From positions 62,001-126,000 of the forward strand of contig CASEGL010000002.1 in NCBI GenBank assembly GCA_949287525.1: a stretch of DNA of 64,000 nt, given 5' to 3'. Source of the stretch: an uncultured Rikenellaceae bacterium. Lineage in GTDB: Bacteria > Bacteroidota > Bacteroidia > Bacteroidales > Rikenellaceae. This document shows positions 54,623 through 63,875 of this stretch, in pieces (positions within the stretch are counted from its first letter, which is position 1; each line of letters begins with the position of its first letter). The position numbers and the translations under genes are program-made. The notes under the pieces were generated by a model, which was not told the origin of the DNA, did not search any database, and worked only from the letters and a program-made list of their open reading frames with translations.

Positions 54623-56422
54623 CTATTCTTTGCTCTTTTTTGTGTTGTCCGGTTCGTTGGTGCGGCGTTCGTCTTTCCGGTCGCGCGGCTGATTCTGGTT
54701 CCGCTGGCGCTGGCGCGGACGACGGTTCTCGCCCTGCGGAGTGCTGGCGTTGTCGGACGGGCGCTCCGGCCGGTTGTCCGGCTTGCGGTTTGCCCCGCGC
54801 TCCCCTTCGGCGGAGGGCTGGGACGGCTGGCCTTCGGCACGCCCCTCGTTGCGGCGGTTGTTGCCGTTGCGGCGGCTGCCGTTCCGGTTGTCCTGCTGCT
54901 GGGGGCGTTCGCCGCGCTCCTTGCGCTCGCCGTTCTGCTGCGGCCGCTTGTCGGCCGACGGCTCCCGGTTCTCGGCACCCCCCGCATTGCGCGGCTCCTG
55001 CTCGGAGGCCGCTTTGCGTTCGCTGCCCTTGTTGCCGTTGTGGCGGTTGCCGTCACGCCGGTTTTCCGGACGTTCGCCGTTCTGCCGTTCGGGCTTGTTG
55101 TCCGGCTGCGCCTTCGGTGCCGGCTGTTCGCGGGTCTCGCCGCTCCGTTCCGGCTGGTCGGCGTTTTTCCGTTCGTTCCGGCCTCCGCGGCGGTCGCGTT
55201 TGTTTTCCTGCTCTTCCGCTTTGTTGCCGGCATTGCTCTCGCCCTCCGTGTTGGCGTTGCTCTGCCGCTCGCCGCGGTTCCGGTTGCGCTTGCGGCCGCC
55301 GCGCACCTTGTCGAAACGGGTGATGCTGTCCTCGCCGATCACATTGACGAAGCCGGGGTCGGTTTCGGTTGCCGCCGGACGGCCTTCGCCTGCCAGCCGT
55401 TCGGGGCGGATGCCCTTGGCGTTGAGTTTCATCACCTCGCGGACGCGTTCGATCGGAATCGTCACCAGTCCCTCCAGCGAACCCTGTACGGTGCTGAAGC
55501 TCATCGTGCGGGCGAGGATGTCGTTCTTGACGAAATAGTATTCGCCGTCGGCCACCTGCAGCGGGGCGTTGAGGCGCGGGAACTCGCGGCGCGCGTCCAT
55601 GTAGTCGTCGTATTCGTACATCAGGCAGCACTTCAGTTTGCTGCACTGCCCGGCCAGTTTCTGGGGGTTCAGCGAGATGTCCTGCGTGCGTGCGGCATTG
55701 GTCGTGACGGACATGAAGCTGGAGATCCACGAGGCGCAGCAGAGTTCGCGTCCGCACGATCCCAGACCGCCGATGCGGCCCGCCTCCTGACGGGCGCCGA
55801 TCTGCTTCATCTCCACGCGGATGTGGAACACCTCGGCGAAGACCTTGATGAGTTCGCGGAAATCGACGCGCTCGTCGGCGATGTAGTAGAAGATGGCCTT
55901 GATCTTGTCGCCCTGATACTCCACGTCGCCGATCTTCATGTTGAGGTTCATCTCGGCGGCGATCTGGCGGGCGCGGATCATCGTCTCGTGTTCGAGGGCG
56001 ATGGCCTCCTGCCACTTGTCGATGTCGTAGGGCTTGGCCTTGCGGTAGATTTTCTTGAATTCGCCGTTCTGCGGGTTGAAGCCCACACGGCGCATCTGAC
56101 GGGCCACCATGTCGCCCGTCAGGGAGATGATGCCGATGTCGTGACCCGGCGAAGCCTCGACGGCCACGATGTCGCCCTCCTTGAGCGAGAGACCGTTCAC
56201 GTTGCGGTAGTAGCTCCGGCGGGTATTCTTGAAGCGTACCTCGTAGATGTCGGTCGGCGAACTGTCGGGATAGTCCTGCAGCCAGTCGGTGACGTGCAGC
56301 TTGTGGCAGCCGCCGCACACGTTTACGGAGACCTCCTCCGTGCCGCAGCCGCAGAATTCGCATCCGCGTCCCATGTCGAGGACGCACTCTTCTTTATCTT
56401 GTTTGTTCTGAAACGATGTCAT
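54623..56422 (-). CDS. ricT: RicT/PSP1-domain protein with long basic tail
   Basis: 599 residues. N-terminal cysteine cluster CEFCGCG...CGGCHKLH, then the PSP1/RicT core (KNTRRSYYRNVNGLSLKEGD, QKIGARQEAGRIGGLGSCGRELCCASW, KLAGQCSKLKCCLMYEYDDY, in part) with the cysteines that ligate an iron-sulfur cluster in the YaaT/RicT family. The final ~210 residues are a low-complexity Arg/Asn/Gly/Glu-rich tail of the RGG type, which may bind RNA. RicT works in RNA maturation and biofilm control in Bacillus. A -7 box lies at 56443. Confidence 0.85.
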   Translation of the reverse strand: MTSFQNKQDKEECVLDMGRGCEFCGCGTEEVSVNVCGGCHKLHVTDWLQDYPDSSPTDIYEVRFKNTRRSYYRNVNGLSLKEGDIVAVEASPGHDIGIISLTGDMVARQMRRVGFNPQNGEFKKIYRKAKPYDIDKWQEAIALEHETMIRARQIAAEMNLNMKIGDVEYQGDKIKAIFYYIADERVDFRELIKVFAEVFHIRVEMKQIGARQEAGRIGGLGSCGRELCCASWISSFMSVTTNAARTQDISLNPQKLAGQCSKLKCCLMYEYDDYMDARREFPRLNAPLQVADGEYYFVKNDILARTMSFSTVQGSLEGLVTIPIERVREVMKLNAKGIRPERLAGEGRPAATETDPGFVNVIGEDSITRFDKVRGGRKRNRNRGERQSNANTEGESNAGNKAEEQENKRDRRGGRNERKNADQPERSGETREQPAPKAQPDNKPERQNGERPENRRDGNRHNGNKGSERKAASEQEPRNAGGAENREPSADKRPQQNGERKERGERPQQQDNRNGSRRNGNNRRNEGRAEGQPSQPSAEGERGANRKPDNRPERPSDNASTPQGENRRPRQRQRNQNQPRDRKDERRTNEPDNTKKSKE

Positions 56423-56442
56423 TCGTATGGTGTCTATTCCTG

Positions 56443-56450
56443 CAAATATA
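56443..56450 (-). promoter_or_regulatory. -7 element of ricT-gldH-trmB
   Basis: TATATTTG on the minus strand, perfect TAnnTTTG, 20 bp before the ricT start; no consensus -33. Confidence 0.55.
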
Positions 56451-56491
56451 CGAAAACCCTGCGGATTTCCGATGCGGAGTGCCGTTTTCCC

Positions 56492-57859
56492 TTACCGATG
56501 TGCGGCGAAGGGGCGGCGCAGCTGGCGGCGCACCTGCATCCGGTAGCGGGTGTTGTAGAGGACGGCGGCGATGGCCAAGCCGATAATGAGACCCATCCAC
56601 AGACCCGATGCGCCGACGGCGGTGTGGAAGGCCAGCAGGTAGCCGATCGGCAGGGCGAGTACCAGGTAGGAGAAGAACGAGATGCGCATGATGCACTTCA
56701 CGTCCTGGATGCCGCGCAGGATGGCGACCGAGTTGGCCTGCAGACCGTCGGAGACCTGGAAGATGGCTACGAAGACGAGGAAGTGGGCGGCCATTTCCAC
56801 GACGGTCGGGTCGGAGTTGAACAGCAGCGGAATCTGACGGCGCAGCGAGATGAACAGCAGCGCCGTGACGACGTTCCACATCAGCCCCAGCCGGTAGGCG
56901 GTGCCGGCATAGCGGCGGATCTCTGTCCAGTTGCGGCGTCCGTAGGCGTGGCTGATACAGATCGTGACGCTCGACCCGATGCCCAGGATAATCATGAAGG
57001 CGAAGTTGGAGATGACCATGGCGATCTGGTTGCCCGCCATCTCGCGGGTGCCTACCCAGCCCATCATGATGCCGGCCAGGGCGAATGCGCTGCCCTCCAT
57101 GAACATCTGCAGGGCGATGGGGGAGCTGACCCGGATGAGGGAGCGGATCGTCTCCCACGAGAAATTGTCGCGGCGGAAGAGCCGGAAATAGCGGTAGAAA
57201 CTGTCGCGCCGCCAGAAGTAGAGGATGATGAGGATCGGCGTGAGGATGCGCGAGATCAGCGTGGCGAGTCCGGCGCCGGCAGCGCCCATGGCCGGCGCGC
57301 CCCAGTTGCCGTAGATGAAGAGCCAGTTGCAGAAGATGTTGATGAGGTTCGAGGTGATGATGATCGCCATGGCCACGCGCGTGTTGCCGATGCCCTCCAG
57401 GAATTGTTTGAAGGCGGCGAAGATCATGAAGGGGATGACCGATACGGAGATGTAGCCGAAGTAGGGGATGGCCTGTTCGACGATTTCCGGCGACTGGCCC
57501 ATGTAGCTCATGAAGGGGCGCACCACCATGGCCAGCAGGAAGATGGCGACTCCCATGCAGGTGTAGAACAGGATCGAGTTCTGGAGGAACGAGGCCGAGC
57601 GGCGGTGGTTGCCCACGGCATACATCTCGCCCACCAGCGGGGTCAGTCCGAGCGACATGCCCGTGCCGAGGACGAAGAGCATGAAGAAGACGGCGTTGGC
57701 GAAGGCGACGCCCGCCAGCGGTACGGCGCCCAGCTGCCCTACCATGGCGTTGTCCACCAGCTGGACCAGCATCTGGCCGGCCTGCGACAGGATGACCGGA
57801 AAGGCGAGGCGGAGAACTTTTTTGTAATACGGTTTCCGGTTGAATTTGCTTTTGAACAC
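56492..57859 (-). CDS. MATE-family multidrug efflux transporter
   Basis: 455 residues, twelve membrane helices in two repeats: LAFPVILSQAGQMLVQLVDNAMVG, SLGLTPLVGEMYAVGNHRR and the second-half ASNQIAMVISNF-like segments (in part). Na+- or H+-driven drug export. The start is GTG 57859 (VFKSKFNRKPYYKKVL), which gives normal length; the frame continues upstream to 58003 but contains the leader hairpins and is not conserved. Confidence 0.87.
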   Translation of the reverse strand: MFKSKFNRKPYYKKVLRLAFPVILSQAGQMLVQLVDNAMVGQLGAVPLAGVAFANAVFFMLFVLGTGMSLGLTPLVGEMYAVGNHRRSASFLQNSILFYTCMGVAIFLLAMVVRPFMSYMGQSPEIVEQAIPYFGYISVSVIPFMIFAAFKQFLEGIGNTRVAMAIIITSNLINIFCNWLFIYGNWGAPAMGAAGAGLATLISRILTPILIILYFWRRDSFYRYFRLFRRDNFSWETIRSLIRVSSPIALQMFMEGSAFALAGIMMGWVGTREMAGNQIAMVISNFAFMIILGIGSSVTICISHAYGRRNWTEIRRYAGTAYRLGLMWNVVTALLFISLRRQIPLLFNSDPTVVEMAAHFLVFVAIFQVSDGLQANSVAILRGIQDVKCIMRISFFSYLVLALPIGYLLAFHTAVGASGLWMGLIIGLAIAAVLYNTRYRMQVRRQLRRPFAAHR

Positions 57860-57881
57860 TGTAGTTTTCGGATTTGGCTGC

Positions 57882-57949
57882 GATCGGGGGTCGCGTGTCC
57901 CGTCTTTCCGGCGCCGGCATGCGAAAATCGGGGGCTTCGCACCCCCGAT
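57882..57949 (-). promoter_or_regulatory. Attenuator-like hairpins in the MATE gene leader
   Basis: On the minus strand ATCGGGGG (57949-57942) pairs with CCCCCGAT at 57934-57927 to form a hairpin followed by TTTTCG. A second copy CCCCCGAT (57890-57883) further down could replace the first, giving two exclusive folds about 20 nt before the start. No ligand-binding motif recognised. Confidence 0.4.
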
Positions 57950-57973
57950 GGCCGGCTTCCGCCCGCAGCGCTG

Positions 57974-58004
57974 CAAAGGTAGGCATAAAATCCACTCGCA
58001 CAAC
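57974..58004 (-). promoter_or_regulatory. Promoter of the MATE transporter gene
   Basis: On the minus strand GTTG (58001-58004), 19 bp, TACCTTTG (57974-57981, perfect). Leader about 110 nt. The -33 box sits next to the stop codon of the Clp gene. Confidence 0.55.
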
Positions 58005-58005
58005 G

Positions 58006-60122
58006 CTACGGAATCGCCGTGCTGCCTGCCTTGTGCGGACGGGGAGGTGCGGTGTCGGTGCCTGGGTGCAGGGTGATGCGCCCGTCGCGGACGGCGATCG
58101 GCGCAAAGGCATGCCGGACGACACGCCGCATGGCAGGCGGCGACAGCGGTGCAAAGGGGACGATGCCGTCGGCCCGTTCCGGCAGGTCGGCCGGCAGTCG
58201 GCGGATGGCGGCATGCTGCCGGTTCGGCGCAACATCATCCGGCGCGGTGTCGGTACGGTAGCCGATCCGCTCCCCGTCGTCCTCCTGCGGGGTGTCGAGA
58301 GTCATGACGATTACCGTATGGCGGAAATCGGTACGCTGCCCGTCGTCGGAGACCAGCGTGCCGTTCTCGCAGATCTCCCGCAGCAGCGGGAAAAAGTCCG
58401 GATGCGCCCGATCGATATGTTGCAGCAGTACGACCGATGCGGGGCGCTGCCGGACGGCGTCGGTAAGTGTGCCTCCCCCGTCCGGATCCGAAGGCGGGGC
58501 GGTCAGGCGAGCGAGGCGGATGCGGTCGGCGTAGGCGGCCATGTCGAGTCGGATTAGCGCGTCCCGTGTGCCGAACAGCGTGGCAGCCAGCTCCTCTGCC
58601 AGTTTCCGTTTGCCGGAGCCGGCAGGCCCGACGAAGAGCAGGATGCTGGAGGGGCGGTCGGGGTCGTTCAGCCCCGTATGCATCCGGCCGACCGTGCGGA
58701 TGACCTCCGCAATGGCCCGATCCTGTCCGAAAACCGCTGCCGTCAGCTGTTCCGACAGCGTTTGCATGGCATCGGCGCCGGTGTTCGGGAGCGGAATGCC
58801 GCTCATCTCTTCGGCGGCACGACGCATGGTGTCGGCCGTGACCAGGCGGGAGGCGGGTGCGGTTCCGGCTTCGGCCGGCGGGGAGGGGGTGACGGAGGCG
58901 TCCAGGCGCGCTCCGGCTTCGTCGAGCAGGTCGATCGCCTTGTCCGGAAAGTTGCGGCCGGTCAGGTAACGGTCGGCCAGCCCGACGCAGGCCCGCAGCG
59001 CCTCGTCGGTGTAGCGCACGCCGTGGTGTTGCTCGTAGCGGGGGCTGAGGCGGTGGAGAATGGTCTGCGTCTCTTCGGCTGAGGGCGGCCTGACGGGAAC
59101 GCACTGGAAGCGCCGCGCCAAGGCATCGTCGCGGGCGACGGAGCGGCGGTATTCGACTGAAGTGGTGGCGCCGATGCAGGGGAAGGTTCCTCTGGCCAGC
59201 GCCGGTTTCAACAGGTTGGCGACATCCAGGCCGCCCTGCCGGACGGCGCCCGCCCCGACGATCAGGTGGATCTCGTCGATGAACAGGATAATGTCCCGAT
59301 GGCGCTCAATCCATTTCAGCAGGGAGTGGACACGCTTTTCGAATTCTCCGCGGTATTTTGTGCCGGCGATCAGGGCGGCCATGTCGAGCGAAAGGATGCG
59401 CTTGTCGCGCAGGGCGGAGGGGATCTGTCCCGCCGCGATCCGGTTGGCCAGCCCTTCCACGAGGGCGCTTTTGCCTACGCCGGCCTCGCCGATCAGCAGC
59501 GGGTTGTTTTTCTTCCGCCGGCTGAGGATGCGGATCAGCCGTTCGATCTCGCGGTCGCGTCCGATCAGGGGGTCGAACGATCCGGCTGCTGCGGCACGTG
59601 TCAGGTCGGTCGTGAAAGTTTCGGGGGAGGCTGAGTCGTCGGGTTCGTCGGGAACCGGCACAGCCTGTTCGGCCTCTCCCTCCGGAAGGGGGGTTCCTCG
59701 GCGGGCAGCAGGCGGATCATGTCGCAGAGAGCCTCGCCGGATATGGCGTACATGGCGAGGGTGCGGGACGAGACGAATTGTTCGTTCCGGATCAGGTACA
59801 GCAACAGGTGTCCCGTGTGGAGCGGCGCCCCTGCGGAGGTGTCGCCGATCGTTGTCCGCAGCCGGTCGAGAGCCTGCAACAGTGCGTCGCGGTCGTTGTC
59901 GGCGGCCGGTTTCGACAGTGCCGGTTCGTGCTGGATGCGGGTTTTGATCTGCAGCAGTTCCCAGTCGCGGACAAAACCGCCCAGCAGGCGGACGGCGTGG
60001 CAATCCTTCCGGTCGAGCAGCCACAGGAAGGCCCGGTCGGCAAGATGGCCGCCCTCTTTCCGAACCGCGCGCAGGGCGGCGGAAAGCGCTTTTTCGAGTA
60101 TTGCTGTCTGTTTGAAAATCAT
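58006..60122 (-). pseudogene. Clp/Hsp100-type ATPase with degenerate second ATPase domain, frameshifted
   Basis: N-terminal Clp_N-like part from ATG 60122 (KQTAILEKALSAALRAVRKE, LLDRKDCHAVRLLGGFVRDW) ends in a C6 tract (+ strand G6 59688-59693); the next frame carries the rest (EAEQAVPVPDEPDD, then D1). One extra C joins them to ~705 residues. D1 is intact (LIGEAGVGKSALVEGLA Walker A, LFIDEIHLIVG Walker B, GTKYRGEFE pore loop). D2 has Walker A with GSGKR in place of GVGKT, Walker B LQHID for LDEIE, and no GYVG pore loop; the C-terminus is ~80 residues short. No ClpP-loop seen. Confidence 0.75.
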
Positions 60123-60404
60123 CGGGTATAGGTTGTTGTTTTACATAAAAAACGGTTATATGTGTCCGCGTATTTCGCAAGATGGTTTTTGTTTTGTGTA
60201 ATCTGTTGGTATGCAGTGTGTAAGATAGTGCGGAATACGCATTTGTACTTAACCGGACGGCGGAATATGGCAGCAGACAAGCGGCCGGCCGTTCGCCGGA
60301 AAGGCAATTGCATCGCAGGCGGAGCAGTTTGCAGGCGGGGCGGCGCTCCCGGTCCGTCTGTGCTTTTTATTCGGGAAAGTATTTTTTCGGGGCGATGTTT
60401 TTCG

Positions 60405-60412
60405 TAACTTGC
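60405..60412 (+). promoter_or_regulatory. Possible -7 element of the merR operon
   Basis: TAACTTGC followed by AC, like the site at 684. The gap 60123-60445 between the divergent Clp and MerR genes holds this and otherwise nothing supportable. Confidence 0.3.
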
Positions 60413-60445
60413 ACTGAATTGATATTCATCTGATGCGATTCGTGT

Positions 60446-61114
60446 ATGCAGGAGATCGAGCATAAGAAAAACAAAGTGTATTATACGATGGGCGAAGTGG
60501 CCGAGATGTTCGACGTGAATCCGTCGCTGCTGCGCTATTGGGAGCAGGAGTTCGACATCCTGAAGCCGCATCGGAACAAAAAGGGAAACCGCTTGTTTAC
60601 GCCCAAGGATGTGGACAACATCCGGATCATCTACCACCTGCTCAAGGAGCGCAAGATGAAGATCGAGGTGGCGCGCAAGTACATCCGCGACTGTCGCAAG
60701 GAGGTCGATCGCGACGCCGAGATCACCGAGCACCTGATGCGCATACGGGCGATTCTGCTGGAGATCAGGCAGGACCTTTCCATGGGCGGCATTGTCGTCG
60801 ACAACGGCGAGGAGGCCGACGAGGAGCCGGTTGGCTGCAGGGCGGCGGAGCCGGCGGCAGCCGAACCCTCCGCTGCGGAGGAGACGCCCGAACCGGCTCA
60901 GAAGGCCCCGGCCGTGACGCCCCGCCCCCCGTTCGAGGAGCAGATGCTGTTCGAGGTGGCCGTACCGCTCGAACTGCCGGCCGAGCCGGTGGTCGATGAG
61001 GGGTTTGCCTCGGCCAAAGCGGCTTTCGAGGGCAAGGCGGCTCCCCAGGAGACGGCCGAAGAGGAAACGGCGGTGAGAAGCCGTCCGCAAATCATCGAGC
61101 AGACGTTGTTCTGA
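60446..61114 (+). CDS. MerR-family transcriptional regulator
   Basis: 222 residues. N-terminal MerR HTH (MGEVAEMFDVNPSLLRYWEQEF then LFTPKDVDNIRIIYHLLKER) and a dimerisation coiled coil up to about 115; the C-terminal ~100 residues are an acidic/Pro/Ala-rich tail with no ligand domain. This short form is widespread as a single copy in Bacteroidota. It is followed after 23 bp by a Nif3-like gene. Confidence 0.86.
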   Translation: MQEIEHKKNKVYYTMGEVAEMFDVNPSLLRYWEQEFDILKPHRNKKGNRLFTPKDVDNIRIIYHLLKERKMKIEVARKYIRDCRKEVDRDAEITEHLMRIRAILLEIRQDLSMGGIVVDNGEEADEEPVGCRAAEPAAAEPSAAEETPEPAQKAPAVTPRPPFEEQMLFEVAVPLELPAEPVVDEGFASAKAAFEGKAAPQETAEEETAVRSRPQIIEQTLF

Positions 61115-61137
61115 GTCCTGACCGAATATTTGAGAGC

Positions 61138-61923
61138 ATGAAGATACGGGAAATCGTTGCGCCGCTCGAGGAGTTCGCTCCGCTGGCGCTTCAGGAGCAT
61201 TACGACAATGCGGGGCTGATCGTCGGCGACCCCGACGACGAGGCCGATGCCGCGCTGGTGTGTGTCGATGTGACCGAGGCGGTGCTGGAAGAGGCTGTCG
61301 CCCGGGGTATCCGGCTGGTGATCGCCCATCATCCGCTGGTGTTCCATCCGCTCAAGCGGCTCTCCAGTGCGACCTATATCGAGCGTGCCGTGCGGTTGGC
61401 TATCCGCGAGGGCATCGCCGTGTATGCCTGCCACACCAATCTCGACAGCGCGCCGCAGGGCATGAGCCATGCGCTGGGCCGTCAGCTGGGTCTCCGCGAC
61501 ATGGAGTTGCTGACCCCGTCCGATGCGGCCGCCGGAGCCGGTTTCGGTGTCGTGGGGCGTCCGGAGCGGGAGATGCCGACGGCAGACTTCCTGCGCATGG
61601 TACGCGAGCGGCTGGGGACGGGTGCTGTCCGCCACAGCGCGCTGGTGCGTCCGACGGTGCGCCGCGTGGCGCTGTGTACGGGTGCGGGCGCCTCGATGAT
61701 GGCCGATGCGCGGCGGCGTGGGGCCGACCTGTATATTTCGGCCGATTTCCGCTACAACGATTTTCTGGATGCGGACAACGATCTGGTGATCGCCGATGTG
61801 GGGCATTTCGAGAGCGAATATTGCGCCATCTCGCTTATCTGTGAAATTATTAGAAAAAAAATAACTAATTTTGCGCTTCATAGGAGCGAACGATCGGTCA
61901 ATCCTGTGAACTATTTGGTGTAA
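61138..61923 (+). CDS. Nif3-like dinuclear metal centre protein
   Basis: 261 residues of the Nif3/YbgI family: QEHYDNAGLIVGDP, the metal-binding VIAHHPLVFHPLKRLS, HTNLDSAPQGMSHALG and YFSADFRYNDFL / DVGHFESE motifs (in part). Bacterial members have a two-metal site and have been described as GTP cyclohydrolase I-like or DNA-related hydrolases; the role is not settled. Confidence 0.87.
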   Translation: MKIREIVAPLEEFAPLALQEHYDNAGLIVGDPDDEADAALVCVDVTEAVLEEAVARGIRLVIAHHPLVFHPLKRLSSATYIERAVRLAIREGIAVYACHTNLDSAPQGMSHALGRQLGLRDMELLTPSDAAAGAGFGVVGRPEREMPTADFLRMVRERLGTGAVRHSALVRPTVRRVALCTGAGASMMADARRRGADLYISADFRYNDFLDADNDLVIADVGHFESEYCAISLICEIIRKKITNFALHRSERSVNPVNYLV

Positions 61924-61939
61924 GCAAAGAACGACAGAT

Positions 61940-62722
61940 ATGGCAACAAGCAGAAGAACGACGGATGCCGTCGATTACTCGATGCAGGAGAAGATTATGG
62001 CGCTCTACGATCTCCAGAAGATCGATTCCAAGATCGACGCCATCAACAAAATCAAAGGTGTGCTTCCGACCGAAGTGCAGGATCTGGAGGATGAGGTAGC
62101 CGGCCTCCAGACCCGTATCGACAATATCAAGGCCGGCATCGACGACCTGAACCTGCGGGTAAAACAGGCCAAGGAGGATACCGAACAGGCCAAAATGCAG
62201 ATCGCCAAATACAACGAGCAGCAGAAGAATGTCCGCAACAACCGCGAATTCGATGCAATCAACAAGGAGATCGAATACCAGGAGCTGCAGATTCAGCTGA
62301 ACGACAAGCATATCAAGGAGTACACGGCCGACGTGAAGACCAAGAAGAAACAGATCGAGGAAGCCGAAGCCGTGCTGGCCGAGCGCAAGATCGACCTGGA
62401 GGCCAAACGGACCGAGCTGAACAGCATCGACGACGAGACGGCCGATGAGATGGCTCGTCTGAAGGCGGAAGAGGCGCAGGCCATGGCCAAGATCGACGAA
62501 CGGCTGCTGGCCGCCTACTCGCGCATCCGTTCCAATGTGCGCAACGGTCTGGCTGTCGTGACGGTCAAGAGGGATGCGTGCGGCGGCTGCTTCAACCGGA
62601 TTCCCCCGCAGCGTCAGTATGAGATCCGTCAGAACAAGAAGATCATCGTCTGCGAATATTGCGGCCGCATCCTCGTGTCCGACGAACTCTACGAAGAGGA
62701 GCATAAGGACATCGAGGCATAG
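61940..62722 (+). CDS. C4-type zinc-ribbon coiled-coil protein
   Basis: 260 residues. A long coiled coil (about 25-185) followed by a zinc ribbon with Cys pairs CGGC and CEYC near residues 213-236 (ACGGCFNRIPPQRQYEI ... IIVCEYCGRILVSDELYEEE, in part). Known as the CT398/zf-RING_7 type; structural relatives bind membrane-export or sigma-related partners, but function here is open. It follows the Nif3-like gene after 16 bp, the usual pairing in this phylum. Confidence 0.87.
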   Translation: MATSRRTTDAVDYSMQEKIMALYDLQKIDSKIDAINKIKGVLPTEVQDLEDEVAGLQTRIDNIKAGIDDLNLRVKQAKEDTEQAKMQIAKYNEQQKNVRNNREFDAINKEIEYQELQIQLNDKHIKEYTADVKTKKKQIEEAEAVLAERKIDLEAKRTELNSIDDETADEMARLKAEEAQAMAKIDERLLAAYSRIRSNVRNGLAVVTVKRDACGGCFNRIPPQRQYEIRQNKKIIVCEYCGRILVSDELYEEEHKDIEA

Positions 62723-62757
62723 GCGGTGGAAGGGGGCTTCCTGCCGGACACAGAGGA

Positions 62758-62788
62758 GGGCGACGGACAATCCGTCGCCCTTTTCTTT
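62758..62788 (+). terminator. Terminator of the merR operon
   Basis: A perfect 10-bp stem GGGCGACGGA / TCCGTCGCCC with loop CAA, then TTTTCTTT. Confidence 0.9.
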
Positions 62789-62949
62789 GGTGCGGCGCGG
62801 GGAGCGGCCGCTGCAATATCCGCCGGCCTGGCTGCGTTAGCCGGTCGGGGTCATGTGTCCGGCACGGCCTCCGGCCGCGGGCGGGGCGGAAAACGGAACG
62901 TTTCGTGCAGGAATGTTCCCGACATTCGCGGGACTGCCCGTTAATTTAT

Positions 62950-62957
62950 TATTTTTG
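62950..62957 (+). promoter_or_regulatory. -7 element of the LytM-like gene
   Basis: TATTTTTG, perfect TAnnTTTG, 20 bp before the ATG at 62977; -33 not consensus. Confidence 0.55.
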
Positions 62958-62976
62958 TGAATTGTTCGTTTACGAT

Positions 62977-63870
62977 ATGGAAAATCCGAGCGAGAAAGAT
63001 CAGACGAAAAAAGGCGGGTTCCGTTACTGGGTGCAGCATTTCAATGAGAAGCACCGCGTCAGTGTGCGCAGCCGTCGCGAAGACCATGAAGTATGGCACT
63101 TCTACATCAGCCCCCTGCGGGCCACGTTGGCGGCGCTGGGTCTGCTGATCGTCCTGTTCGCCGTGGTCGTGACGGCCGTGGTCTATACGCCCGTATTGGA
63201 CACGCTGCCCGGCTATCCTGGCCGTCAGGCGCGTAAACTGTTGATGGAAAACCTCGAACGGCTCGATTCGCTGGAGCAGAACGTGCGGATCATGCAGCGG
63301 TATGCCAATGACGTGTCGCTGATCCTGGCCGGCGAGGTGCCTCCGGTTGCGATGAGACGGTCGGCGGATACGGTGGCACACGAACGGGCGCTGGTGCCGC
63401 CTTCGGCAGCCGATTCGCTGCTGCGCGCCCAGATCGAGGGCGAGGGGCGTTATGCCCTCAATGTGCAGGGAGCCGAATATGGCGGCGAGGCGGTATCCCG
63501 TCGGGAACTGGCCGCTCCGGTTCGGGGCAGGGTGTCGGAGCCGTTCGACCCGTTGCACGGCATCTATGGCGTCGTAGTGGAGCCGGAAGGGGCGCAGCAG
63601 GTGCTGGCCGTCATGGCCGGTACGGTCGTGATGGAGCAGTGGACTCCGGCCGACGGCAACGTGATCGCCATCCAGCATGCGGACGGCTACCTGTCGTGTT
63701 ACAAGCATGTCGGCGAGTCGCTGCGGCGCACGGGCGACCGCGTGCAGGCCGGTGAGGCTTTGGGATATATCGGCGGAGACGACGATCCCCATGCCGAGGA
63801 GGATTTCGTGTTCGAGTTGTGGATCGAGGGAATGGCTGTGAATCCGCAGAACTATATTATCTTTCAATAG
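62977..63870 (+). CDS. Membrane-anchored LytM (M23)-like protein, catalytically degenerate
   Basis: 297 residues from ATG 62977. Short cytoplasmic part, one membrane helix (about 48-68), a coiled-coil stem ([19 protein letters not shown]) and a C-terminal M23 fold ([75 protein letters not shown]; each in part). The catalytic HxH is replaced by FELW and the first His/Asp site is changed, so it is probably a non-enzymatic scaffold or an amidase activator such as EnvC/NlpD. Five bp before dxr. Confidence 0.85.
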   Translation: MENPSEKDQTKKGGFRYWVQHFNEKHRVSVRSRREDHEVWHFYISPLRATLAALGLLIVLFAVVVTAVVYTPVLDTLPGYPGRQARKLLMENLERLDSLEQNVRIMQRYANDVSLILAGEVPPVAMRRSADTVAHERALVPPSAADSLLRAQIEGEGRYALNVQGAEYGGEAVSRRELAAPVRGRVSEPFDPLHGIYGVVVEPEGAQQVLAVMAGTVVMEQWTPADGNVIAIQHADGYLSCYKHVGESLRRTGDRVQAGEALGYIGGDDDPHAEEDFVFELWIEGMAVNPQNYIIFQ

Positions 63871-63875
63871 ACGTT

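Noticed and set aside
54455..57982. Very long + strand open frame (1175 codons) opposite ricT and the MATE gene
   Set aside because: It is the mirror of GC-rich, strongly biased minus-strand genes with clear family motifs; its composition (Ala/Val/Leu/Arg-rich, no domain) is typical of an antisense artefact.
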